Assembly (NCBI RefSeq): GCF_000621505.1
Contig: NZ_JHYD01000015.1
Location: 62,001-126,000, forward strand
Length of the DNA stretch: 64,000 nucleotides
Direction: 5' to 3'
From: Ruminiclostridium cellobioparum DSM 1351 = ATCC 15832
GTDB taxonomy: Bacteria; Bacillota; Clostridia; Acetivibrionales; DSM-1351
The notes beneath the pieces are model-generated. The model was not told the DNA's origin, did not search any database, and saw only the letters and a list, made by a program, of their open reading frames with translations. Below, piece by piece: positions 37,797 through 47,437 of the stretch (positions are counted from its first letter, which is position 1; each line of letters begins with the position of its first letter). A program made the translations under genes and the position numbers.

Positions 37797-40700
37797 TTAT
37801 AATTTCACACTGAGCTCCACCAGGTGCCGGAGAATACCGGCCACCTCTGCACGTGAAACCTTTGCGTTTGGATTTATTTGATTGTTGTCATCGGCGTTAA
37901 ACAGCTTTGCTCCAAGTGTCCAGCCCATTGCATCGGCTGCCCACGCAGGTACGGTCCGGCCATCGGCAAAAGACTTTGTATCCGCCGGGTTACCCGTATC
38001 AATTCCCACTGCCATGGCATATTTGTAGAGCATGCAGGCAAGTTCGGAACGGGTGATCTCCCGGTCGGGCTCATACATATTGTTGCCGGCACCGGCTGTA
38101 ATGCCCTTCTCTACCGCCCATGCCAGCGGCTCTCTATACCAGGCATCTGCTTTCACATCGTCAAAGCTGGGTTTTCCGGCACTTGCAGGCTTGCTCTCGA
38201 GATTGTACAATACGGCTGCAAGCATACTCCTGGTCATTTTTTTATCCGGACTGAACAGATTTGGACCGGTACCTGTAAATAAATTACGGGCGGTAACGAA
38301 GGCAATGTCTCCAGCCGCATCAGAACCGGAAGGAACATCTGTAAATGTCTTTGAGTTGTCTTTCAGCCTGATTGTAGCAGAGCCTTCCAGCAGCATTGTT
38401 ATGCCCTGGCCGGTTAAAACGGATTTAGGAAGAATACTCTCACTTCCATCCTTGTTTACCAGAACTGCAACCAATCCTTCAGCCGGCCTGGATACCGGAA
38501 TACTAGCAGTGATTTTTCCGCTGAGCCTGCTCAGAGATTTGTTGTCAACGGCTATGTCAATATTTACAGACCTGTCTTGCATCCGCTGGAGGGAAACAGT
38601 CATATTTGTACCTTCCAGCTTGCTGATTTCCTTGATTGCAGCATTTGTAATCCTCACTGAGGCAATAGCATCCGAGTTAACCGTCAGAGCAATTTTATCC
38701 TGACCGGCCAAGGCCGACAGAGAATGAACCGGCAATGTCACACTTAACTCACCTGCTTCTCCTTTATACCTTGGAGAAATAACAATTTCCGGTTTTTTAT
38801 TCTGTATTGCCGTATTAATAAGTGCTTGGATATCTTTATCATTTAATGAGACATTTGCTGCACCATTGTTAACGGTAACTTCAGGAGCAAATTTCAAACT
38901 GTCCTTATCAGACGTATCAAACACCGGTGAACTGCTGTTATTGTTGCTGTTGCTGCTGCTATTACTGCTGTTGTTGTTATTGCCGCTGTTACTGCCATTA
39001 TTGCCGTTGCCATTGTTATTGCCGTTATTACCGCCATCGTTGCCACCGCTGTTCTGCGCTGTGCAGATAATGTCATCCCTGTTTCTGATGCGGATCCGGC
39101 AGCCAAGAGTATCATGTGAGGATAAACCAACTGCTGAAATCTTTGCTCCCACAGACAGGTTGTTAATAGTTTTACTGCTGGTAATATACCCGTCAATAAA
39201 TATACGTGCATCTGTTCCGCTGCCGTCATGCACCATAATGCTTTCAACCGCATTGTTTGAAGTTGAGATACCTGCGACCGTCCCCTCTATCCTGACCAGG
39301 CTTCCCAGGTATGTGCCTTCATTTGCCTCTTTTGCGGTAATTTTTCTCGGTTCGGGCAAAGCCTTAACCGTACTGTCCACCACCTCTGTTATACCGGCCT
39401 GCAGCTGCCGTTCTCCAAGATACGAGCTGGTGTACCCTGTAATTCGTACAGTCTGGCCTGCTCTGATGTCTCCTGATACAGGGAATACATTTATACCTCC
39501 TGTGGAATCCTGAACATAGATACAGTCAAAGAAAGCGGTATCCCGGTCATAGCCCGAAGCATTGGAGGTCACAATGCCTTCTATAACAAAGCGCTGCCCT
39601 TCCGGGGCTCTATGCACCGCATCAATGTCTGTGACGGCAGGTGAAGGCTTTATGCTGTCAATGATATTCTGAACCAGCTGATAGTTGCTGTTCTGCTTCT
39701 GTGTAACATTATCCAGATCAATTTTGACTTCAAAGGTTGAGAAGAAAGTAACCCCTGCCACTATGGCAAATCCCCCTCCGGGAAGGGTCTCAGCTGTCAT
39801 AAGGTATGTCTGCCCTTCGGGGGTTATCCTGGCCGCTCCGGGTTTTGGCGCGTATTTCTGAGCCGAACCCAGCAAATCTTCAAACCTGGTTCCCCAGGTG
39901 GTGCCAGGGAAGCCCTGTACCAGCGGAGTTGCACCGTTTGCAGCAATAGGTGCGCTGTTGTAGGCACTGAAGGTATTATTGGTTGCCTCCTTCACATCTT
40001 TAAGAAATGCCCACACCAGAACATCTGCAGACATTGCCTGGTAGTTGAAGACCTTCTGGTCTTCCTCCGTCTCACCGCCCAAAGTTATACGGTAGGACTC
40101 ATTGGAGGCCCTATTAGGATCAACGACTATACCCTGTTCAACCCGCGCCTTTGCACCGATTGCCTCCAGTATCTCATTTGAAATGACAGCAGCCTGTTCT
40201 CCTGCCCCCGTTGGATCACCCCTGTCCGACTTTGAGCATACAATGATATTGCCTCCTTTGCCGGCATACTGTTTTATTGCCTCTATTTCAGCATCGGTAT
40301 ACAAAAATTCTGTTACCGGAGTTCCGAAAGACGCAAACGGGACAGTCAAAACCAAAAGCTTTTTATCCTTAAGATTATCGTATGTAAGTTCACCCTTGCC
40401 CAGTCTTACCACACGAATGCCGCTTCTGTTGCACATTTCTATAAAAGCCTTGTCACTGTCGTTGTAATTGCCGGTGACATAAAAGTTGCTGTGCCCGCCG
40501 TCAATTGCAATAGGAACAATACTTGCCGGATCAAGCACTTCAAATTCCTTTTTAGTTTCAAAATTATATGCCGTTCCCCCCAGCGTGGCCTGAACCCTGA
40601 CAGTCAGAGTGACAATACCCAGCAGGTCGGGGATATAATCAAACATGTAGCTTGAGGCATCGGTTTTAGCAGGTATATCGGCTATGCCTGTTACCGTATC

Positions 40701-43700
40701 AATCACCTGGGTATTGTTAAGATGAGTGATGCTGTATTCAATTTTTTCAATCTTTAACGGGGAGTTCTCATAATTGTACAGCCTGGTTTCAAAAGTCATT
40801 TTCTCGCCTTTGACCGGCATGATGGTATCCGTGGTAACTCCGGTTATCCCTATCTTTGACACTTCCCCAACCCATACGGGTGCCGTTACCGCAATATCCT
40901 TATCCGGCTGGATTACTCTGAGGAAGTAGTACGAATATTCAGGAGCGATATTGATATCAAGTTCTCCGCTGCTGCTGTTAAATTTTCTCTGCTCAATAAC
41001 CCTTCCGCCGTTTACCACAACCTCAACAGTACCGATACTTGAGTCATCAGGATCATTTATGCTGGCCTGAATATGCAGGGATTCCGGTACTTCATTTATG
41101 ATTGAGCCCATGAGCTGATCATTAACAGTATACATAATGTTCAGGTTCTTATCCTCAGTCGAATACATGGACATATTATTTATTCCCTGCAGCAGACCGG
41201 CCTCTGAGAAATCATCAGTAATGACAACCGAACGGGCATTATTTGAGTTGCCCCAATTGCCCTTGTGATTGTCCTGGTTATTGGTTGGTGCCACGTGCCA
41301 GCCCTTATCAAGTGCTTGAATATAGTATTCATAGGAGGGGAAATACCCTCCGCTGCCAACAGCACCCTCTCCGTTACCTACTTCAATCATGTTTATACGT
41401 TCATCAATTCCCTGGTCCAGATACGCAAAGTCTGCAAAAGTTCCGAAAGTAGTTCCGGGATGGTTGAACTGTGAAATACTGGCAGGGTTGCTCTTAAGCA
41501 GTTCATAATATGATTTCATACCCGCATTGCCGTCTTTTTTATTCAAGGTTGCATTATTCCGGCTGACAATGCCCTCAGTGTTAAAAGTATTAATATGTCC
41601 CGGCCCGCCTGACCAGGTCATTTCAAAGCCAGGTATGGCAAGTACTCCGTTGTTTTGTTCATTAAAGGAACGCATGGTGCCGGTATAGGTTTCCCACCTT
41701 GCACGGCTTTCAGGCGTTGCCTTTGATATGTCACCCAACGCAGCTTCAGGATTGGCCGCAGAGGTGGTATCAAAGTAATTGGAATGATCGGTAAAAGCGA
41801 CAAACTGTACATTATCATTTTCAGGTATGTTTTTAATATAGTCCAGACCATTCTGCAGTGTGCCCGCACCGTCAGAGTACTCTGCCGTATGGGAATGCAG
41901 CTGTCCGAAATATGCTTTCAGAGCTGACTCGCCCACATTGAAGCTCCAGGCTTTCTCTGTTTTGGCATTATCGCTTGTCCTGGTTATGTTCACAGCTGCG
42001 GTATATTTTCCGTCAGCAAGGTCTGTGGCCGGTTTATACCCTGCTTTGCTCCCCGAAACTGTCATAGCAGCATCCTTTAATATTTCGGCACCTGTTTTAT
42101 CTATAAGTGTTAATGTGGCACTGATATCATCGGCATTTTCGAAAGTTACTGAAATCTCGGGCCTCTTTTCATTTCCTGTGGCACTTCCGGCAGCCGGTAC
42201 CACATTAATAATCCTGGGCAGATTTTCAACCGTAACGGCAGTTACCGGAGATATCGCACTTAAACCGCTTACATCAGTGGCTTTTATAGTAAAAGTGAAG
42301 CTGCTGATTACAGCTGTAATTTGTTCTGCAGGGATGGTGAACTCGTACTTTCCTGTGGTCGGATTTTTAGACATTGTCATTTCAGCATGCGTATCGGCAC
42401 CAAGGGTATAGCTGACAGTAACACTGTCCACGCCCTTGTTGTCCTGTACATCTGCCGAAATAGTATACGCCGCACCCGTCCTGGCATTTGCCAGTGTGGA
42501 GGGCAGTGTAATAACCGGAGGCTTTGTGTCGTTTGTAACGCTGTAAACAGCTCTGCCTCCGTTGGAACCGGGAGCACCGGCACGGAATTGGTCGGTGGTA
42601 TTGTATTTTGAAAGTACGGCAAGCAGGTCAACCTTATCTCCCGCCGTCACTCCAATGGGATATGTGGCTGCGCGGTAAATTGGAAAGGTTACATTGTTTT
42701 TATCGGTAATATTTGTAGATCCGTTGCTGTTGTATGTTCCTAAAGTAACACCTTTCAATAGGACCACTTCAGAAACAAGGCTGTTTTTTTCGGCTTTCAG
42801 TGTGTTAATTGACTCATACTCCTGGGGTGGAATACTTGCGGTATCCTTTGCAGCAGTTACCAAAACACCTGCCGTTACACCGGTAAGCTGGGGAACTGAT
42901 CCATAGCTTCCCTTTGTCCCCGTCACCTTGACCACATCACCTATGGAGAAACCGTCCAGGGAGTTATAAACCTGGAGTGCAACTATTTCCCCGTTAATTA
43001 CATCCTGGAGAATTGCGCTGTCCGTATTATCATAATTGCCAAACCGGTAAGCGAGCTGCCCTGCCACTGTAACGGTTGTTGCAGGTGAATCGGCAATACT
43101 TATTACTTCATTTATGTTTTTTGAACCCGCCGGAAAACTGTTATCAGGGATGGGATCGTCAACATTTGAAGCCTCCTTGATTGTATATGTAAATGTGACA
43201 ATTTCACTGTCTTCCAGTACGCCGCTTTCATCCACAGCAACAGCCGTGATGGTAACATCGGCCTCAATAGCAATCGGGGCTGAGTACTTCACGCTTATCC
43301 CACTGCCTGTGGTCACCGGTATGCTTTCATCAACAGTATAATATATGGCAGCCCCGCTAGTGCTACTTGTGAGTGCCACCCGGGTGCCCGAAACCACAGT
43401 ACCCTCGGGTATGGAGGCCTTGGGCGCCGCAGCCCTTGTTTCATCTATAGGCTCTCCGCTGGCGGAGTTTCTGGGATTTGGCGCAGAAGTTATAAAGTCC
43501 CTGCTATTGTCGTCAGTATCAATTCCGTCAACTGTTCTTATAACGGCCAGGGTGTTTGTGGGAGCCGGTGTGGCGGCCGGACCCTCAAATGCATTTGCAG
43601 CTCCGGCACCGACAAAGTCTACTACATTGGAATCATCCTTTCCCGTAATGGCTACGGTTGATCTGGATAATGCCACTTTGAAACCTGTAGCACCCATAGC

Positions 43701-44078
43701 AATACTTCCTGTGGCATCGGGGGCAGGCAAGTCTGTTGTGCCACCGGTACCCTTGGCTTCCTGAATGAGATAATACCCTTTGGCTTTAATGGTCCCTCTG
43801 AGCAAAGTGCATGCTGTGGAGCTGGTTTGCCAGTTAGTGCCCGTTGCCGAGGTGTACTGAACCGACCATCCATCCAGGACAATATCAGTATTGGTCGGAT
43901 TGTACAACTCAATAAAATCATTTTTATAGGTGGCTCCGGAATTACCTCCTCCTCCGTAGGCTTGATTGATTACTACATTATTTCCCTCCCGGGCAGCAAA
44001 CAGCTCCGCGGGAAATACCGATAGACAAACCGCCAGCACCAGAAATAGTGCCAAGTACCTTTTACCTGCTCTCTTCAT
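37797..44078 (-). CDS. Very large surface protein: LTD, OB-fold, Ig-like, PHP hydrolase, GATase-like, SLH
   Basis: About 2093 residues from the ATG at 44078 (AAAGGACGG upstream; a GTG one codon earlier is possible). A signal peptide covers about 1-29. A lamin-tail domain spans about 33-200 (NDFIELYNPTNTDIVLDGWS), a chitobiase-C-like region about 215-305, OB-fold-like regions about 318-515 and Ig-like regions about 520-720. A PHP-type metallohydrolase of the CehA/McbA kind runs about 722-960, with QLHSHTAEYSDG, FTDHSNYF, FNHPG and DNHKG metal ligands. A GATase-like part (about 1185-1400), two more OB-like regions (about 1480-1672), an Asn/Gly/Ser linker (about 1674-1714) and three SLH repeats (about 1914-2093) follow. 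It should sit on the cell wall and may cleave phosphoester or nucleic-acid substrates; that is inference. Confidence 0.85.
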   Translation of the reverse strand: MKRAGKRYLALFLVLAVCLSVFPAELFAAREGNNVVINQAYGGGGNSGATYKNDFIELYNPTNTDIVLDGWSVQYTSATGTNWQTSSTACTLLRGTIKAKGYYLIQEAKGTGGTTDLPAPDATGSIAMGATGFKVALSRSTVAITGKDDSNVVDFVGAGAANAFEGPAATPAPTNTLAVIRTVDGIDTDDNSRDFITSAPNPRNSASGEPIDETRAAAPKASIPEGTVVSGTRVALTSSTSGAAIYYTVDESIPVTTGSGISVKYSAPIAIEADVTITAVAVDESGVLEDSEIVTFTYTIKEASNVDDPIPDNSFPAGSKNINEVISIADSPATTVTVAGQLAYRFGNYDNTDSAILQDVINGEIVALQVYNSLDGFSIGDVVKVTGTKGSYGSVPQLTGVTAGVLVTAAKDTASIPPQEYESINTLKAEKNSLVSEVVLLKGVTLGTYNSNGSTNITDKNNVTFPIYRAATYPIGVTAGDKVDLLAVLSKYNTTDQFRAGAPGSNGGRAVYSVTNDTKPPVITLPSTLANARTGAAYTISADVQDNKGVDSVTVSYTLGADTHAEMTMSKNPTTGKYEFTIPAEQITAVISSFTFTIKATDVSGLSAISPVTAVTVENLPRIINVVPAAGSATGNEKRPEISVTFENADDISATLTLIDKTGAEILKDAAMTVSGSKAGYKPATDLADGKYTAAVNITRTSDNAKTEKAWSFNVGESALKAYFGQLHSHTAEYSDGAGTLQNGLDYIKNIPENDNVQFVAFTDHSNYFDTTSAANPEAALGDISKATPESRARWETYTGTMRSFNEQNNGVLAIPGFEMTWSGGPGHINTFNTEGIVSRNNATLNKKDGNAGMKSYYELLKSNPASISQFNHPGTTFGTFADFAYLDQGIDERINMIEVGNGEGAVGSGGYFPSYEYYIQALDKGWHVAPTNNQDNHKGNWGNSNNARSVVITDDFSEAGLLQGINNMSMYSTEDKNLNIMYTVNDQLMGSIINEVPESLHIQASINDPDDSSIGTVEVVVNGGRVIEQRKFNSSSGELDINIAPEYSYYFLRVIQPDKDIAVTAPVWVGEVSKIGITGVTTDTIMPVKGEKMTFETRLYNYENSPLKIEKIEYSITHLNNTQVIDTVTGIADIPAKTDASSYMFDYIPDLLGIVTLTVRVQATLGGTAYNFETKKEFEVLDPASIVPIAIDGGHSNFYVTGNYNDSDKAFIEMCNRSGIRVVRLGKGELTYDNLKDKKLLVLTVPFASFGTPVTEFLYTDAEIEAIKQYAGKGGNIIVCSKSDRGDPTGAGEQAAVISNEILEAIGAKARVEQGIVVDPNRASNESYRITLGGETEEDQKVFNYQAMSADVLVWAFLKDVKEATNNTFSAYNSAPIAANGATPLVQGFPGTTWGTRFEDLLGSAQKYAPKPGAARITPEGQTYLMTAETLPGGGFAIVAGVTFFSTFEVKIDLDNVTQKQNSNYQLVQNIIDSIKPSPAVTDIDAVHRAPEGQRFVIEGIVTSNASGYDRDTAFFDCIYVQDSTGGINVFPVSGDIRAGQTVRITGYTSSYLGERQLQAGITEVVDSTVKALPEPRKITAKEANEGTYLGSLVRIEGTVAGISTSNNAVESIMVHDGSGTDARIFIDGYITSSKTINNLSVGAKISAVGLSSHDTLGCRIRIRNRDDIICTAQNSGGNDGGNNGNNNGNGNNGSNSGNNNNSSNSSSNSNNNSSSPVFDTSDKDSLKFAPEVTVNNGAANVSLNDKDIQALINTAIQNKKPEIVISPRYKGEAGELSVTLPVHSLSALAGQDKIALTVNSDAIASVRITNAAIKEISKLEGTNMTVSLQRMQDRSVNIDIAVDNKSLSRLSGKITASIPVSRPAEGLVAVLVNKDGSESILPKSVLTGQGITMLLEGSATIRLKDNSKTFTDVPSGSDAAGDIAFVTARNLFTGTGPNLFSPDKKMTRSMLAAVLYNLESKPASAGKPSFDDVKADAWYREPLAWAVEKGITAGAGNNMYEPDREITRSELACMLYKYAMAVGIDTGNPADTKSFADGRTVPAWAADAMGWTLGAKLFNADDNNQINPNAKVSRAEVAGILRHLVELSVKL
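38930..39053. repeat. Low-complexity trinucleotide tract coding for an Asn/Gly/Ser linker
   Basis: Repeated TTGTT, CTGTTA and GCTGCT-like triplets encode a run of Asn, Gly and Ser in the large surface protein, just before its wall-anchoring part. Such tracts can change length by slippage. Confidence 0.85.
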
Positions 44079-44271
44079 CACATCCGTCCTTTCTGAAAAC
44101 CTTCAACAGAATTTATTGTTCTTGTTTTTATACTATATTATTTTCCATATTATACTAAGAAAAATTTATTATTTCTTTTATTCTGTGTAAAGCTTGTGTA
44201 AAAAATTATTCCTTAAGGTGGATATGATATTAAAAGTGGAATTATTTCAGCTGAAACTTTGTTCACAAAAT

Positions 44272-44309
44272 AAAAAAACCGTCTGAAATTAATATTCAGA
44301 CGGTTTTTT
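44272..44309 (-). terminator. Intrinsic terminator downstream of the ferritin gene
   Basis: AAAAAAACCGTCTGAA pairs with TTCAGACGGTTTTTT around a 7-base loop, with A and T runs on both sides. It ends the leftward ferritin transcript before the large surface protein gene. Confidence 0.85.
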
Positions 44310-44341
44310 ATTTTATTACCGAACGGCTGTATTTCCTGTAC

Positions 44342-44496
44342 GCAAGACCGCAGCCCCTGCAGCTCTAATGTCTGGCGATTGTTGATATATAGTGCTCTGG
44401 TATATTAACAACCGGTAAACTCATATGACACTGCGAATGATTCAGGGTAAATCAATCGCCAGACATTAAAGCTGCTATAGGACTGCGGTCTTGTAA
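44342..44496. repeat. 155-bp imperfect inverted repeat in the ferritin 3' region
   Basis: Arms of about 45 bases start GCAAGACCGCAG and end CTGCGGTCTTGT. The perfect core AATGTCTGGCGATT (44367-44380) pairs with AATCGCCAGACATT (44454-44467). The 70-base centre has no ORF. It lies between the ferritin stop and its terminator, so it would be in the 3' untranslated RNA. Confidence 0.75.
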
Positions 44497-44534
44497 AAAA
44501 TCGGCTTTGTAAAATGTTTTGGTATTATAATGGT

Positions 44535-45050
44535 TTAGGTGGTTCCTGCTGCAGGCGGAGTGTACACTCTCTGTGCAAGCTCGGCGTCCAGCATAAACAA
44601 ACCGTTTGGATCATTTTTTATCAATTGGAGCTTTTTCAGGTACTTCTCCATTGTTGCTTCTTCTTCCACCTGCTCTGTGACAAACCACTGCAGGAAGGTG
44701 TTTGTTGCGTGGTCCTTCTCTTCCAGGGCCGCATTAACAATATTATAGATTGACTGAGTCACAAATTGTTCGTGTCCCAGGGTCAGTGCAAATATTTCTT
44801 CGGCAGATTCGAAATTTGATTCAGGAGCGTTTATTTGCAGAAGTTCGACTTTACCGCCCTTTTGATTTATATAATCAAAGAATTTCATAGCGTGATCCCG
44901 TTCTTCCTGTACCTGTATCCTGAAGAAGTTGGCAAAACCGTCAAGGTTCAAGCTTGAAAAATAAGCTTCCATTCCCAAATATAAATATGCTGAGAAAAAT
45001 TCTTTCTGTACTTGTTCATTTAATAATTTATTGATTCTGTCACTGATCAT
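44535..45050 (-). CDS. Ferritin (FtnA-like)
   Basis: 171 residues from the ATG at 45050 (GGAGG 5 bases upstream). A four-helix ferritin with the ferroxidase residues visible in EQVQKEFFSAYLYLGMEAYF and VQEERDHAMKFFDYINQKGG, and later FLQWFVTEQVEEEATMEKYL. It stores iron as 24-mers and limits iron-driven oxidative damage. Haem-binding Met of bacterioferritin is not evident. Monocistronic, with its own terminator. No clear Fur or PerR box was found by eye. Confidence 0.95.
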   Translation of the reverse strand: MISDRINKLLNEQVQKEFFSAYLYLGMEAYFSSLNLDGFANFFRIQVQEERDHAMKFFDYINQKGGKVELLQINAPESNFESAEEIFALTLGHEQFVTQSIYNIVNAALEEKDHATNTFLQWFVTEQVEEEATMEKYLKKLQLIKNDPNGLFMLDAELAQRVYTPPAAGTT

Positions 45051-45326
45051 GTATACCTCCAAGCTATCTTTTTTCGTAAAACTTCATGATATAGTTATAC
45101 CCTTGCTCTAATATATTAAACATAATAAAAGATTTTATCGGGATGTTCATTTATATAGCTGCCATTCCGTTTTTTAAGGATACTGCAGAACAAAATTTTT
45201 CTATCTATGATATAATGATTTATATCACTTTTTATCTTTTAATCTTTAAGATAATAAATACCAAAAAGTTGAAGTAAATGGGGACAGCGCCCAAAACAAT
45301 TTTGTTTTACGCAGATGGGAGATTAA

Positions 45327-46325
45327 ATGTTTTTTGAGGATTCAAAATCACTTTTATATTCTGACACGGCTGTGTCAGATATTTTTATCAGCCAGTATAT
45401 GCCTTCTATGGACAGCACCTGTATAAAGGTGTATATTTACATGCTTTTTTTGTGCAAGCACAATAAAAAAGCCACTACTGACGAATTGGCCAAAACTCTT
45501 AATCTGTCACTTGAGGAAGTAAAAGCCGCACTTACAAGTCTGGATAATCTTGAGGTTATCAGCTGGGTTGAAGACAGGATAAAGCTGACAGACCTGAAGG
45601 ATATCGAGACCAAACGGATCTACCGCCTTAAAACCGTATCCAGTCCCGAGCAGGCCAATGAAAACTTTGAAAAGAACAAGAGCAGGAACAATACCCTCTC
45701 AGCTATCAACTCCAAGTTCTTTCAGGGGCTTATGCCTCCCAACTGGTACCTGACCATAGATAACTGGTTTACCATATATAAATTCGATGAAGATGTAATG
45801 TATACTCTCTTCAAATACTGCCATGACAACAACACCTTCCATAAAAGCTACATAGAGGCAGTGGCCTCCAACTGGCACAGGCGGGGTATTCAAAACTTTT
45901 TTGATCTTGAAAAATATTTTGAAGAAATGTCCCAGGTCAGGGGTATCAAGGGCACCATCATTAAAAAACTGCGTCTGAGAAGGGCACTGACCGAATACGA
46001 AAATGAGTTCGTGGAGAAGTGGGTCATTGATTACAAGTATGACATGGATGTTATTGAAATCGCATTGAAAAAAACGGTTGGCAAGACTAATCCTGACTTC
46101 AGATTCCTCGACAACCTGCTGACAAAATGGCATGAGCTGGGACTCCTGAATGCACAGGAGATTCTGGGCTATGAAGCAAGCGTCAAGACTCAGTATCAAA
46201 ACGGCAAAAACGGTCAAACCGCTCAGAAACAGCTTCCAAAAGAATCTCAAAGAGACAACTTTGAGCAGCGGAAATATAACGATGATTATTATGATAACTT
46301 TTTCACCAATACCAATAAATCCTAA
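45327..46325 (+). CDS. DnaD-domain replication initiation protein
   Basis: A 332-residue protein. The N-terminal winged-helix part includes CTKVYIYMLFLCKHN-like architecture (about 32-100, with TTDELAKTLNLSLEEVKAAL). Two DnaD C-terminal domains follow (about 145-280), with YNNTLSAINSKF-like linker, NWHRRGIQNFFDLEKYF and a second copy ending LLTKWHELGLLNAQEI. It helps remodel DNA and load helicase during primosome assembly. It lies 26 bases upstream of the DnaI/DnaC-like gene. GGGAG precedes ATG. Upstream, 45276-45315 holds a weak hairpin-forming repeat. Confidence 0.88.
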   Translation: MFFEDSKSLLYSDTAVSDIFISQYMPSMDSTCIKVYIYMLFLCKHNKKATTDELAKTLNLSLEEVKAALTSLDNLEVISWVEDRIKLTDLKDIETKRIYRLKTVSSPEQANENFEKNKSRNNTLSAINSKFFQGLMPPNWYLTIDNWFTIYKFDEDVMYTLFKYCHDNNTFHKSYIEAVASNWHRRGIQNFFDLEKYFEEMSQVRGIKGTIIKKLRLRRALTEYENEFVEKWVIDYKYDMDVIEIALKKTVGKTNPDFRFLDNLLTKWHELGLLNAQEILGYEASVKTQYQNGKNGQTAQKQLPKESQRDNFEQRKYNDDYYDNFFTNTNKS

Positions 46326-46351
46326 AGAACCTTGAATCCAGAGGAGTCTAT

Positions 46352-47368
46352 ATGAATAGAGACATACATAATATTATTGCAAGAGAATATGAAAGAAGAC
46401 AGAAGGTGTCGGCAGACCTTGCCCAACAGAGGAAAACCGAACTGTACGCAAAAATACCCCGGTTACTGGAAATTGATAATCAGATCAGTTTTATGGGATT
46501 AAAGTACAACCGGCTGATTTTAACATCAAATGGTTCTGCTTCAGAACTTCTATCCGAATTGGAACAAACCCTTAAAGCACTTTCGGATGAAAAAAACAGC
46601 ATTCTTGCGGCAAACAATATCAGTCCCGAATTCTTTAAGCTCCGGTATGAATGCGAAAAGTGCAGCGATACGGGTTATATTACCGGCACCTCCGGTTCTC
46701 AAAGGTGCTCCTGCTATAAACAGCAGATAATTAATCATTTGTTTGCGCTTTCAAATATAAGTCTTAACGGTAATGAAAGCTTTGAAAACTTTGATGAAGA
46801 ACTCTATCCTGAGGAAACAGACCAGGAGAGATATGGAATAGCTGTCTCCCCGAGGGAAAATATTATCAGTATAAAAAGGACCTGCCTGGAATTTACCAGG
46901 AATATCGATAATCCGGATTATAAAAACCTTTTTTTCAGCGGCCGTACCGGAGTGGGCAAAACCTTTCTGTCTCTTTGCATTGCAAGGGAGCTTCTGAACC
47001 GGGGAAGAACAGTGCTCTATGTTACAGCACCGGTTTTATTTGATATTATAACGGAACACAAAATGATGGCTTATAGAGAAGACAATTATAATGACGATAA
47101 ATACCAGAGTATATTTAATGTTGAGCTTTTAATTATTGACGATCTGGGAACAGAGACACTAAGTGATGCCAGATATGCCGAGCTGCTCAATATACTCAAT
47201 ACCCGCCAGGCCAATAACGGTGTAACTCCGTGCAAAACCATCATTTCCACAAACCTGGGCCCCAAAAAGCTCTTTGATCTCTATACCGAGCGCATTACTT
47301 CAAGAATCATGGGGCATTTTGACAGACTTGTGCTGGCCGGAAGAGATATCAGGAGCCTTAAAGCCTGA
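46352..47368 (+). CDS. DnaI/DnaC-like helicase loader ATPase
   Basis: A 338-residue AAA+ protein. The N-terminal half has a Cys cluster (CEKCSDTGYI, then CSCYK; about 108-132) that may bind zinc. The ATPase has Walker A FSGRTGVGKTFLSL (about 197), Walker B ELLIIDDLGTET (about 263) and a sensor I region TIISTNLGPKKL. The end ITSRIMGHFDRLVLAGRDIR is typical of DnaC/IstB-like loaders in Clostridia. With the DnaD protein immediately upstream it is very probably the chromosomal helicase loader rather than a transposon IstB, as no transposase is near. Confidence 0.92.
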   Translation: MNRDIHNIIAREYERRQKVSADLAQQRKTELYAKIPRLLEIDNQISFMGLKYNRLILTSNGSASELLSELEQTLKALSDEKNSILAANNISPEFFKLRYECEKCSDTGYITGTSGSQRCSCYKQQIINHLFALSNISLNGNESFENFDEELYPEETDQERYGIAVSPRENIISIKRTCLEFTRNIDNPDYKNLFFSGRTGVGKTFLSLCIARELLNRGRTVLYVTAPVLFDIITEHKMMAYREDNYNDDKYQSIFNVELLIIDDLGTETLSDARYAELLNILNTRQANNGVTPCKTIISTNLGPKKLFDLYTERITSRIMGHFDRLVLAGRDIRSLKA

Positions 47369-47437
47369 TCCCATCAAAAGGGAAACAGTGGAGAAACTGC
47401 GGCAGAAAGGATTGATGCTGGCCGGCAGGACGGTAGG

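Noticed and set aside
38930-39053. Short repeated triplets that could suggest a CRISPR or satellite array
   Set aside because: They are in frame and encode an Asn/Gly/Ser linker of the large surface protein; there are no spacers or conserved repeat units.
45276-45315. Repeat GGGACAGCGCCCAAAACA and following T-rich arm, similar to the outer arm at 15007
   Set aside because: Similarity is limited to a simple A/C run (AAAACAAAA); the hairpin is weak, so no shared element is claimed.
46352-47368. IstB transposition helper instead of helicase loader
   Set aside because: No transposase or terminal repeats nearby and the DnaD partner gene is directly upstream.
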